Below, piece after piece: positions 53,019-60,583 of a DNA stretch of 64,000 nt; position 1 is the first letter of the stretch, and each line of letters starts with the position of its first letter. Made by a program: the position numbers and the translations under genes. The notes under the pieces are model-generated. The model did not search any database, was not told the DNA's origin, and saw nothing but the letters and a program-made list of their open reading frames with translations. Source of the stretch: Chitinophagales bacterium (GTDB lineage: Bacteria > Bacteroidota > Bacteroidia > Chitinophagales > Saprospiraceae); the NCBI GenBank assembly GCA_022360175.1, contig JAKSDI010000088.1, positions 26,046-90,045 of the forward strand, in the 5' to 3' direction.

Positions 53019-54353
53019 TTATTTAGAGAAGGTAGCTAGTTGAGGAATAGGATTTTTTTCCAATTCTTTCCAACTATCTATTACAGGTTGTACATTGTAT
53101 TTAAAATCATTTTCCTGTTCAGTCTTTAACTTTTGTATTAAAGAGTTTCTTTCTTCCTCAAGGATATGTTTTATCTGCAGTACGTTATCTTTATTAAAAT
53201 GTATATAATACTCTTTACCTGTGAAATTATCTGTAAAAATCCAATATGGACTATAACTACATTTTTGTTCTATTTTGGTTATAAAACTTAGCCTATAATC
53301 TATCATGGTATTTCGCAATTTTTTAGCATAACCTATATAATCCTTTGCAAGTGATATAATCATCTCTATATAAGGAATTGCTTCTGTTTCACTTATCCTT
53401 TTATATTGTAATGCTATTTCTTGCTTTAATGCAATATGAAGATTAGCTCCAAGCAGAAAACTACTAATACAATCAATAGCTAATTCTGCTTCCTTAGGAA
53501 GATCTCTAATAAACACATTTGTTGTTATTGTGAAAAAATCTTTATTATAAGGTCTCAATGCATCAATACATTCCTGAGGGTTCTTCCCTGAATCTCTAAT
53601 GTGTTTGTATTCAATATTATTGAATCTAACATAGCCTCTAAGTTGAATAATGGCTTCATTAACTAGGTTTTGTGCTAATTCTTTTTTTACTATTTGCTTT
53701 ATTTCTTTATACGCTTTTCTCCATTCATTTTCAGCTGTATCACTATCTGGCCAAATTAATCCAATTAATTTCGATGCAATTTTGTCATATGGAGAAGGAG
53801 CTTTTCCTGCTAGTCCATTAGCTAGTTTTCTGGCTATTTTAGAAAAATCAATTTCAGCTCCATTTAATAAAGCATTTTTTTCTTGTAAAAGATGCGAGCT
53901 TAATGCCTTCAATTCATATGTATCTATATGAATTGAGGTACTATTGTCAATGAACAATAACTCAGATAAATTAGTTTTCACTTTTAATGCTAAACAATAT
54001 GAAGGACGTAAGTCCGTAGAGTAAGGTAAGAAGCCTAATTCTTCTTCTTCTATTATCTCATCTTGAAGAAGAGGAAAAGATTTGGAAATATTGTTTACTA
54101 AATCAGCTCTATAGCTTTCGAGTTTTTCAATTTTATGTTTTGGAGCATATGTCTCATTTATACTAAAAAAAATCTTTTTATTAGAAATTTGATCAAAATA
54201 ACATAAGTAATTTCTAGTCATTCGATCTAATTCACTTTTTTCTACTTTCTCTCCCTTTTCATTTAAATTATATACAGATACACTTATTCTATTTCTTATA
54301 TAATTTTCTTTATCAGGATGTGAAATACTCAAAGGGTATACTAAAATATTCAT
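53019..54353 (-). CDS. Protein resembling domain I of Cry delta-endotoxins
   Basis: 444 residues, no signal peptide. The middle third resembles the seven-helix pore-forming domain I of Bacillus Cry toxins (Endotoxin_N): ASKLIGLIWPDSDTAENEWR (193-212; Cry proteins have LLWP and a conserved Trp), AYKEIKQIVKKELAQNLVNE and AIIQLRGYVRFNNIEYKHIR (214-253; Cry has VExLIxxxI then L-x-GL-x-N-x-Y), FIRDLPKEAELAIDC (281-295) and SFLLGANLHIALKQEIALQ (298-316; Cry has AANLHLLLLRDA). The first 160 and last 80 residues match nothing I know, and typical Cry domains II/III are absent. This identification is by eye from these blocks. It is AT-rich, flanked by remnants, and looks acquired. Confidence 0.6.
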   Translation of the reverse strand: MNILVYPLSISHPDKENYIRNRISVSVYNLNEKGEKVEKSELDRMTRNYLCYFDQISNKKIFFSINETYAPKHKIEKLESYRADLVNNISKSFPLLQDEIIEEEELGFLPYSTDLRPSYCLALKVKTNLSELLFIDNSTSIHIDTYELKALSSHLLQEKNALLNGAEIDFSKIARKLANGLAGKAPSPYDKIASKLIGLIWPDSDTAENEWRKAYKEIKQIVKKELAQNLVNEAIIQLRGYVRFNNIEYKHIRDSGKNPQECIDALRPYNKDFFTITTNVFIRDLPKEAELAIDCISSFLLGANLHIALKQEIALQYKRISETEAIPYIEMIISLAKDYIGYAKKLRNTMIDYRLSFITKIEQKCSYSPYWIFTDNFTGKEYYIHFNKDNVLQIKHILEEERNSLIQKLKTEQENDFKYNVQPVIDSWKELEKNPIPQLATFSK

Positions 54354-54531
54354 ATTCTATCTTTTTTGGTGTGAAAAAATAATTAAGACAACTACATCAT
54401 AATTAGATAATAGATGACAGAAGAAGCCTAGCATCAAATACCTTCATTATGATCTGATGTATCAGACATGTGATTGCTTTAATGCTCGTACTTGCTTTAC
54501 TTCCTGTAGTGTATATTATTTGTAGAAAAGC

Positions 54532-54565
54532 AAGCCCTTGAAGTTGATTCTAACTCCAAGGGCTT
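54532..54565 (-). terminator. Hairpin after the 155-residue gene
   Basis: AAGCCCTTG (54532-54540) pairs with CAAGGGCTT (54557-54565), and inner bases GTT and AAC also pair. On the minus strand it is followed by GCTTTTC, so it probably stops the 155-residue gene before the Cry-like gene, which then needs its own promoter in the 231-bp gap. Confidence 0.6.
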
Positions 54566-54584
54566 TAAGACAGCCTTGCCAGTT

Positions 54585-55052
54585 TTATTTTAGTAGGCCA
54601 ACTCCAGTATATACTTCTTTGGTTATTGTGTCTACAAAGATGTATGTTCCCTTATGATCACTGTTGAAAATATAACATGGATTGCTTTTGACAGCACCTA
54701 AAGGATTACGAAGAGTAACTGCGTTATAAGGAGCTTTATACCCAGCAGCTTCTTTTAGTTGATTAGCTTCTGTTAAGTCCATTTTTACAGGCCATTGGAT
54801 GACAACATCTCCTACCCATATTTGAGGAATTAATTCTGGTTCTCCAAATTCTCCCCAACTAGTTGATTTGATAATAACGGTTGTGTTATTACTGTTGTGA
54901 AAAACGACCCTTAATTGATCAATCTTTAAAGGATCGGTAGTTGAGCCTGTTGAAGATACTCCATTTACTTCGTACAACTGAGCGTCAGGATATTTCTCTG
55001 TTACAATGCGGACTGCGATGTTGACGCGTCCAAGAAAATTTAAAATTGCCAT
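54585..55052 (-). CDS. Hypothetical protein upstream of the Cry-like gene
   Basis: 155 residues. No family is recognised. Most of it looks like beta strands (GRVNIAVRIVTEKYPDAQLY, DQLRVVFHNSNNTTVIIKST, IPQIWVGDVVIQWPVKMDL), with a short helix (TEANQLKEAAGYKAPYNAV) and a final strand-rich part (GTYIFVDTITKEVYTGVGLL). No signal peptide, no membrane span and one Cys. It lies 231 bp upstream of the Cry-like gene on the same strand, separated by a terminator-like hairpin. Being next to a possible toxin, it could be an immunity, targeting or crystal-associated partner. That is only inference from position. Confidence 0.75.
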   Translation of the reverse strand: MAILNFLGRVNIAVRIVTEKYPDAQLYEVNGVSSTGSTTDPLKIDQLRVVFHNSNNTTVIIKSTSWGEFGEPELIPQIWVGDVVIQWPVKMDLTEANQLKEAAGYKAPYNAVTLRNPLGAVKSNPCYIFNSDHKGTYIFVDTITKEVYTGVGLLK

Positions 55053-55128
55053 GATTGATAGGTTTTAGTTGTTATACAATAATGATTTTCGGATTTCAGC
55101 CTCCTACCTGGATGGTGAGCATCAATGC

Positions 55129-55327
55129 TTAATTTGGAATACGATCTGAATATTCCATAAACAAATCAAGTAGCTTTCCATCCGTTGGTTTTGCCTCTGA
55201 GTGTGGTACCACATACAAGACTGAATCCATTACAAATGTCAGATAATACGACTGTTTCTTTTAGAGGGGAAATACCTATTTCGGATAAATAGAGAAAATT
55301 ACTAAGTTGATGTGAGAGGGGGGATTT
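55129..55327 (-). pseudogene. Frameshifted remnant gene
   Basis: A minus-strand frame reads QLSNFLYLSEIGISPLKE. A shift of one base near the AAAA run at about 55260 then gives KQSYYLTFVMDSVLYVVPHS, then EAKPTDGKLLDLFMEYSDRI, ending in PN and TAA at 55129. Both halves look coding, but no single frame carries them, so the gene is broken. No family is recognised. The DNA has a perfect palindrome TGTGGTACCACA at 55202-55213. Confidence 0.4.
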
Positions 55328-55427
55328 TGGTTTAAAATTAGATGCTTACACGCAAAGAGAGTAGCGTATGAAGAGAGGGCAAGCTTCAAGGAGATATTAT
55401 GATAATTATGTGTTATCGTGGTTTGCT

Positions 55428-56423
55428 TTATCCACCTATAGTAGACATTGACTCACTCACAGGGCTGCCAAAGTTTCTGTTGCGCTCTGCCTCCCAGCCA
55501 TCTTTGGCTCTGTGGTTGAGGGCATCCAGAAAGGCATCTCGCATTTGTTCATTGGTAGCTCCTGCACGCATGAGGCTTCTTACATTAAAAATGCCTTCAT
55601 CATATAGGCAGGTTTTTAGCATACCCTGAGGAGTGATGCGAATACGATTGCAAGTACCGCAGAAGGTGCGGCTAAATGCAGCGATAATGCCTATTTTTCC
55701 CTTGAATCCTGGTACCCGGTAATTGGCAGAGGTAGAAGAAGGTGGATCAGGCAGTCGTTCTATTTCAGGATAGTGCTGACGAAGATGATCTAGTATGTGA
55801 CGATGGTTCCAGGCTAATACAGGGTAGTGGCTTCCGGCTCCATTAAAAGGCATTTCTTCTATAAAACGCACATCAATAGGTTGATGCCTTGCCAGTTCAG
55901 CCAGAGGGATAAGGTCTTCTGTATTTTTATTTTCCATCACCACCGCATTGACCTTGGTTTTGATGCCATACCTGAGCAATTCGTCCATCGTGTGCATCAC
56001 CTTATCAAATTCGTTTCGCCTGGTAATCTCATAAAAGCGATCCTTGTCTAATGTATCCAGGCTGAGGTTGATGGAATGAATACCCAGTTTTTTCAATTCT
56101 GGAACTAATGGAGCGGTCAGTGTACCATTGGTAGTGATATTAATCTGTTCCAGGCCTAATTTGCTAACGGCAGCCAGAAAATCCATAATGTCTCTTCTGA
56201 TGAAAGGTTCTCCTCCAGTAAGGCGTAGCTTTGTAATGCCCATTTGCGAAAGCACCTGCATTAGGCGGTGCATTTCTTCATAAGACAGTAATTCCTTGCG
56301 AGGAACATAATCAATACCTTCTGCGGGCATACAGTAAAAACAACGCAGATTGCAGCGATCTGTGACCGCCATCCTCACATAATTGATCTCTCTGCCATGA
56401 TTGTCGTATAATTTCGCTGCCAT
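55428..56423 (-). CDS. moaA: GTP 3',8-cyclase (MoaA)
   Basis: 331 residues. It is a radical-SAM enzyme that starts molybdopterin synthesis by rearranging GTP. The N-terminal cluster motif CxxxCxxC is Cys24, Cys28, Cys31 (VTDRCNLRCFYC). LRLTGGEPFIRRDI is the SAM-binding block, and LSLDTLDKDRFYEITRRN follows. The second cluster has FSRTFCGTCNRIRITPQGML with a third Cys in KTCLYDEG. The protein ends in the double-glycine tail STIGG, required for MoaA activity. It lies in a reverse-strand group with fdhD and the FdhF-like enzyme, separated from them by a MITE-like element, and no other moa gene is in the window. Confidence 0.96.
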   Translation of the reverse strand: MAAKLYDNHGREINYVRMAVTDRCNLRCFYCMPAEGIDYVPRKELLSYEEMHRLMQVLSQMGITKLRLTGGEPFIRRDIMDFLAAVSKLGLEQINITTNGTLTAPLVPELKKLGIHSINLSLDTLDKDRFYEITRRNEFDKVMHTMDELLRYGIKTKVNAVVMENKNTEDLIPLAELARHQPIDVRFIEEMPFNGAGSHYPVLAWNHRHILDHLRQHYPEIERLPDPPSSTSANYRVPGFKGKIGIIAAFSRTFCGTCNRIRITPQGMLKTCLYDEGIFNVRSLMRAGATNEQMRDAFLDALNHRAKDGWEAERNRNFGSPVSESMSTIGG

Positions 56424-56440
56424 CGACTGCTACTTGAGTA

Positions 56441-56605
56441 AGAGTGTGTTTGGAAATTTGTTCTTTGAGGCGGTTTTGCCACTAATTAGGCTTAGATGAG
56501 ACGGAAGGTTACGATTTTAGCCTAAGCTAAATGAGTGTTCTTCCAACAAAATATAAGCTGATTAGTGACGAAATAAGCCCGATTAATAAATTCCAAACAT
56601 GCTCT
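56441..56605. repeat. MITE-like palindromic element, family 1 copy 2 (165 bp)
   Basis: It begins AGAGTGTGTTTGG and ends CCAAACATGCTCT and shares most of its sequence with the element at 38500-38726, for example CTAAATGAGTGTTCTTCCAA and AAAATATAAGC in both. It lacks the 60-bp central insert. It sits between moaA and the molybdopterin oxidoreductase gene, just upstream of the moaA start, so it may carry or disturb a promoter. Confidence 0.85.
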
Positions 56606-56746
56606 AAGTTTATCTTATATATTTAAAGGCTTTGCAACTGTAATTGTTTCGTTAGAAATATGAATATAGTTCAATCCTTTTGAATTTGTATGGCAATGCA
56701 AAAGAAATCTACCTGTTTGTCAAAAGAGTACAAGACGGAATTGCCT

Positions 56747-59062
56747 CTAAGCCTTCTCAATACTTACTTCTACCCATTTTGAACTCGGAGTCTTACTCCC
56801 TTTAGCATAAGAATTGATTGGTACCAATACATTTGCTTCTGGAAAATAAGTAGCAATAAAACCACTAGGGATGTCGTAGGCTATTATTATAAAAGAGCGG
56901 GCTATCCGTTTTTCTCCTTTATAATGGCTGGTCAGATGGATTACATCTCCTGAGCTTAGGTTTTCTTTTTTGATATCCTTCTTATTCATTAGCACCACTC
57001 TACGTTCATTATAAATGCCTCTGTAGCGATCATCCAGGCCATAAATGGTCGTATTATGCTGATCGTGGCTACGAATAGTCATCATGATGTAATGTCCTTC
57101 TGTTATTGTATTTTCAGGTACTTCATTGACTGTGAAGTGAGCTTTTCCTGAAGGCGTATTGAATTCTTGCTTGCGTGCGCCATTGGGTAGATAAAAACCA
57201 CCAGGTTCGCGTACCCGACGATTAAAATCTTCAAAACCGGGTATGATATTTTCGATCGCGTCTCGAACACGGTCATAATCATTTGCCATCTCTTCCCATT
57301 CTACTTTCGAGCTACTTCCTAGTGTAGCTTGCGCAAGTCTTGCTATAATCGCAGGTTCGCTCAAAAGATGTTTTGAAGGAGGATTCAGCACTCCCTGAGA
57401 ACTATGCACTACCCCCATAGAATTTTCAACACTAACAAACTGCTCTCCGCTCTTCTGAAAATCTATATCAGTACGTCCAAGACAGGGAAGTATTAAAGCT
57501 TGTTGTCCATGTACCAGGTGGCTCCGATTAAGTTTTGTAGAAACATGAACAGTAAGTTGGCAGTTGCTGAGCGCCTGAGCGGTATATTCGGTATCTGGTG
57601 AAGCAGAAAGGAAGTTGCCTCCCATTGCAAAGAAAACCTTTGCTTTTTCTTCATACATTGCCTTGATGGCATCAATTACAGCGTATCCATGTTTACGAGG
57701 TGGTTCGAAACCATAAGTCGCTTTTAATTTATTTAAAAATTCAGGCTTGGGATTTTCCCAAATTCCCATTGTGCGATCTCCCTGTACATTGCTGTGGCCC
57801 CTCACTGGACAAGTACCTGCACCTGGTTTTCCAATGCTTCCTTTAAGCAAGAGAAGATTTACGACTTCCTGTATATTGGCAACTCCAAATTTGTGCTGTG
57901 TAAGCCCCATCGCCCAGCATACTATGATTTTTTGATTGCGCTTTATCAAGTCGACGGCTTCCAGGATTTTACTCCTTTCTACCCCAGATGCTTTCGCCAA
58001 TTCATTAAAATCGTGTTTGCTTAAATGAGTGATGAAGGATTCGTAGCCTTCTGTTTTTTCGTGAATAAAATCCCAGTCAAAGATCGTATCGTCCTTTCCT
58101 TGTTTTTCATCATGCCACAACCGCAGCATAATAGCTTTTAGCAGTGCGATATCTCCTCCTACTTTGACCTGCATAAACAAATCGGTGAGTGAAGTACCTC
58201 CCTTTAAGACTTTGCCTGGCCGCTGTGGATTCACAAATTTCATTAAACCTGCTTCTGGTAGTGGATTCACAGAAATAATCTTTCCTCCATTTTCCTTACA
58301 TCTTTCCAGTGCAGATAGCATTCTGGGGTGATTGGTCCCAGGGTTTTGTCCTATGAGCATTACTACTTCTGCCTCGTACAAATCAGTTAAAGTGACAGAA
58401 CCTTTGCCAATACCTAATGTGGAAGATAGCCCTTCACCACTAGATTCGTGGCACATATTGGAGCAATCTGGTAAATTATTTGTACCGAATTCTCTGACGA
58501 AAAGCTGATATAAAAATGCAGCCTCATTACTCGTACGGCCAGAGGTATAAAAAATAGCCTGGTCAGGATTGTTTAATGCTTTTAACTCCTGGGCAATCAG
58601 TTCAAAGGAAGCCTCCCAGCTGATCGTTTCATAATGATCTGCTCCTTTGCGTAATATCATCGGTTCTGCAAGGCGCCCCTGCTTTCCTATTTCAAAGTCG
58701 CTCCATTGCAGCATCTCACTGATGCTATGATTGGCAAAGAAATCTCGTCCTATGGTTTTCTTTTGTGCCTCCTCGGAGATTGCTTTAATGCCATTTTCAC
58801 AGTATTCTCCTAATTTGGAGCGTTCATCGTCTGGATCTGGCCAGGCACAGCCAGGGCAATCAAATCCTCCTTTCTGATTGACACGAAACATCGTCTTTAC
58901 AGCTCGGCCTGTAGACATATATTTGCCTGTATGCCTCAAGGCAGTAGTGATGCCTGGGACACCAGCTGCTGATTTTTTAGCCTTTTTAAGTTTAATTCCT
59001 GTAAATGTTTCTGGCGATTGCGCTTTAGATGCTTCTTTCTGAAGCTTATCATTTTCCTTCAT
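56747..59062 (-). CDS. FdhF/YdeP-family molybdopterin oxidoreductase
   Basis: 771 residues. It belongs to the formate-dehydrogenase-like group that includes E. coli YdeP. The N-terminus has GFDCPGCAWPDP (Cys69, Cys72) and SKLGEYCENGIKAI (Cys88), a cysteine arrangement different from full FdhF. The molybdenum-ligand region reads LPDCSNMCHESSGEGL (Cys204 where formate dehydrogenases may have selenocysteine). MLIGQNPGTNHPRMLSALER, GKPGAGTCPVRGHSNVQGDR and PCLGRTDIDFQKSGEQFVSV bind the cofactor. The protein is probably cytosolic: no Tat signal is visible. It shares the strand and region with fdhD and moaA, so cofactor supply and maturation are encoded nearby. Substrate is unknown. Confidence 0.92.
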   Translation of the reverse strand: MKENDKLQKEASKAQSPETFTGIKLKKAKKSAAGVPGITTALRHTGKYMSTGRAVKTMFRVNQKGGFDCPGCAWPDPDDERSKLGEYCENGIKAISEEAQKKTIGRDFFANHSISEMLQWSDFEIGKQGRLAEPMILRKGADHYETISWEASFELIAQELKALNNPDQAIFYTSGRTSNEAAFLYQLFVREFGTNNLPDCSNMCHESSGEGLSSTLGIGKGSVTLTDLYEAEVVMLIGQNPGTNHPRMLSALERCKENGGKIISVNPLPEAGLMKFVNPQRPGKVLKGGTSLTDLFMQVKVGGDIALLKAIMLRLWHDEKQGKDDTIFDWDFIHEKTEGYESFITHLSKHDFNELAKASGVERSKILEAVDLIKRNQKIIVCWAMGLTQHKFGVANIQEVVNLLLLKGSIGKPGAGTCPVRGHSNVQGDRTMGIWENPKPEFLNKLKATYGFEPPRKHGYAVIDAIKAMYEEKAKVFFAMGGNFLSASPDTEYTAQALSNCQLTVHVSTKLNRSHLVHGQQALILPCLGRTDIDFQKSGEQFVSVENSMGVVHSSQGVLNPPSKHLLSEPAIIARLAQATLGSSSKVEWEEMANDYDRVRDAIENIIPGFEDFNRRVREPGGFYLPNGARKQEFNTPSGKAHFTVNEVPENTITEGHYIMMTIRSHDQHNTTIYGLDDRYRGIYNERRVVLMNKKDIKKENLSSGDVIHLTSHYKGEKRIARSFIIIAYDIPSGFIATYFPEANVLVPINSYAKGSKTPSSKWVEVSIEKA

Positions 59063-59131
59063 TCTTCGTTCTACTTATTGGGAGGTATTATATAAGTTTA
59101 AATTGGCTGGAATATATCGTTTATTTAAAGC

Positions 59132-59506
59132 TTAGCATTCTTTGTCTCCTAATTCCTGAAAAAAATCTGCTTTATTTTCATTTTTCCTGTCTTTACAGGT
59201 AAAATCTTTTTCTATAAGAATATTGAGGGGCTCACTTTCACCGCTTAATTGATTAGTTTTTAGGCTGATTTCATCAGAATGTATCCACTCATTCGCAATA
59301 AAATCTGGTAAGTTAATTGCAACTATATTTCCATTACAATGAGCATTAATATGCTCTACATTTGGATCTGTTTTTAAAATAATGGCTAGTACACTACCCG
59401 GGCCAAAAGTAACTAACTCTTCAACTCTTCTTTCTTTTGCTAGTTGATCAATTTCAGAACGGCGTAATCGTAATCTGATGCTGTTTTTAGTACATCTAAA
59501 CTTCAT
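59132..59506 (-). CDS. Small protein of the fdhD operon (DUF7009-like)
   Basis: 124 residues starting at the ATG that overlaps the fdhD stop (ATGA); nine upstream in-frame residues are not needed. The blocks KFRCTKNSIRLRLRRSEIDQ near the start and LNILIEKDFTCKDRKNEN near the end fit small uncharacterised proteins that often follow fdhD in Bacteroidota; I recall them as DUF7009, without being able to check. The region is otherwise strand-rich (RVEELVTFGPGSVLAIILKT, GNIVAINLPDF). Translational coupling to fdhD and its place before the FdhF-like enzyme suggest a part in maturing that enzyme. Confidence 0.8.
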   Translation of the reverse strand: MKFRCTKNSIRLRLRRSEIDQLAKERRVEELVTFGPGSVLAIILKTDPNVEHINAHCNGNIVAINLPDFIANEWIHSDEISLKTNQLSGESEPLNILIEKDFTCKDRKNENKADFFQELGDKEC

Positions 59507-60351
59507 ATATTTTTTATCCTTTCTTGTCCGCAATATACATTAAATCGCTCTCCTCGAAGAAAGCCTACAAGTGTCATTCCATAATCGTCGGCCAGTTCTA
59601 CTGCAAGGCTTGATGGAGCTCCCACAGCAGCGAGTATTGGTACCCCTGCCATTAGTGCTTTCTGAACCAACTCGAATCCTGCTCTGCCACTCAACAATAC
59701 AATATGTTCCCGCAAAGGTAGCATTCCCTGCATTAAAGCAGCACCCAGTAATTTGTCAAGGGCATTATGCCTTCCTACATCTTCCCGTATGAGTAATAAT
59801 TCTCCTTTTGTATTAAAAAGAGCTGCTGCATGGATGCCCCCTGTAAATTCGAATATTGATTGAGTAGGACGAAGCATAGGAGGCAGGCTATACAAGAATG
59901 ATGAACTGATAACTGGATGTTGTTTTCGTGGATAATAACAGCTTGTGGAACGTACCATTTCAATAGAAGTTTTACCACAAACACCACAAGAAGAAGAGGT
60001 GTAAAAATGCCGACTTAGTTTATCAAAATCAAGCTGAAGCTCAGGAGATAATTCTACCTGAATAATATTATCTTTTGCATCCGGATGCAATGCCTGTCCT
60101 ACATGCTGGATAGCAATAATATCATCCTGCTTTCCAATCAAGCCTTCTGTAAACAGAAACCCAGCAGCTAGTTCGTTGTCTTGCCCGGGAGTACGCATCG
60201 TGACTGCCAGGCTTCGCGATTCACGATTGGTTAGGGGGCCTGTAAGGAGCTTGATTTCCAGAGGCTCTTCAACTACGACCATATCTTCTGCCATGAGAAA
60301 TTGTCCTTTCTCATTTTTAGTGATCTTTAATTGACTAGTTGGCCCAGGCAT
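59503..60351 (-). CDS. fdhD: Formate dehydrogenase accessory protein FdhD
   Basis: 282 residues. FdhD is the sulfurtransferase that brings sulfur to the molybdenum cofactor of formate-dehydrogenase-type enzymes. The CxxC pair is Cys122 and Cys125 in YTSSSCGVCGKTSIEMV, the same place as in E. coli FdhD. TMRTPGQDNELAAGFLFTEG and FTGGIHAAALF are family blocks, and VGRHNALDKLLGAALMQGML is the conserved middle. Its stop overlaps the start of the small DUF7009-like gene, so they are coupled. The partner enzyme is the FdhF/YdeP-like protein downstream in the same direction. Confidence 0.96.
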   Translation of the reverse strand: MPGPTSQLKITKNEKGQFLMAEDMVVVEEPLEIKLLTGPLTNRESRSLAVTMRTPGQDNELAAGFLFTEGLIGKQDDIIAIQHVGQALHPDAKDNIIQVELSPELQLDFDKLSRHFYTSSSCGVCGKTSIEMVRSTSCYYPRKQHPVISSSFLYSLPPMLRPTQSIFEFTGGIHAAALFNTKGELLLIREDVGRHNALDKLLGAALMQGMLPLREHIVLLSGRAGFELVQKALMAGVPILAAVGAPSSLAVELADDYGMTLVGFLRGERFNVYCGQERIKNI

Positions 60352-60373
60352 ATGAATTTCCTTTTTTGATAAA

Positions 60374-60533
60374 GAAGTTGTTTAAAAATACCTCAATGGT
60401 CGTTAGAAATATCTTTTTACCCTCCTCTTCGTTTTTTTATCGCTCCATAGCTCCACTATGAAGCTCAAAAAAAAGCTCAATGAGTATAAAAATCTTATTC
60501 CTATCAACTCATCAGACATTTTGAAACAACTTC
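60374..60533. repeat. MITE-like palindromic element, family 2 (160 bp)
   Basis: GAAGTTGTTTaAAAAT at the left is mirrored by ATTTTgAAACAACTTC at the right, and the pairing continues inwards for about 70 bp with roughly two-thirds of bases paired, to a terminal CATAG/CTATG stem at about 60446-60459. It lies immediately upstream of fdhD on the strand opposite to its transcription and has no coding capacity. No second copy is in the window. Confidence 0.7.
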
Positions 60534-60583
60534 AAAGAAGTAATTGTAATATATACGATTACCTACCAAAGAAGTTGACTTGC

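Noticed and set aside
56747..59062. Selenocysteine in the FdhF-like enzyme
   Set aside because: The residue at the molybdenum-ligand position is encoded by an ordinary Cys codon in NMCHESS, and there is no in-frame TGA in the gene.
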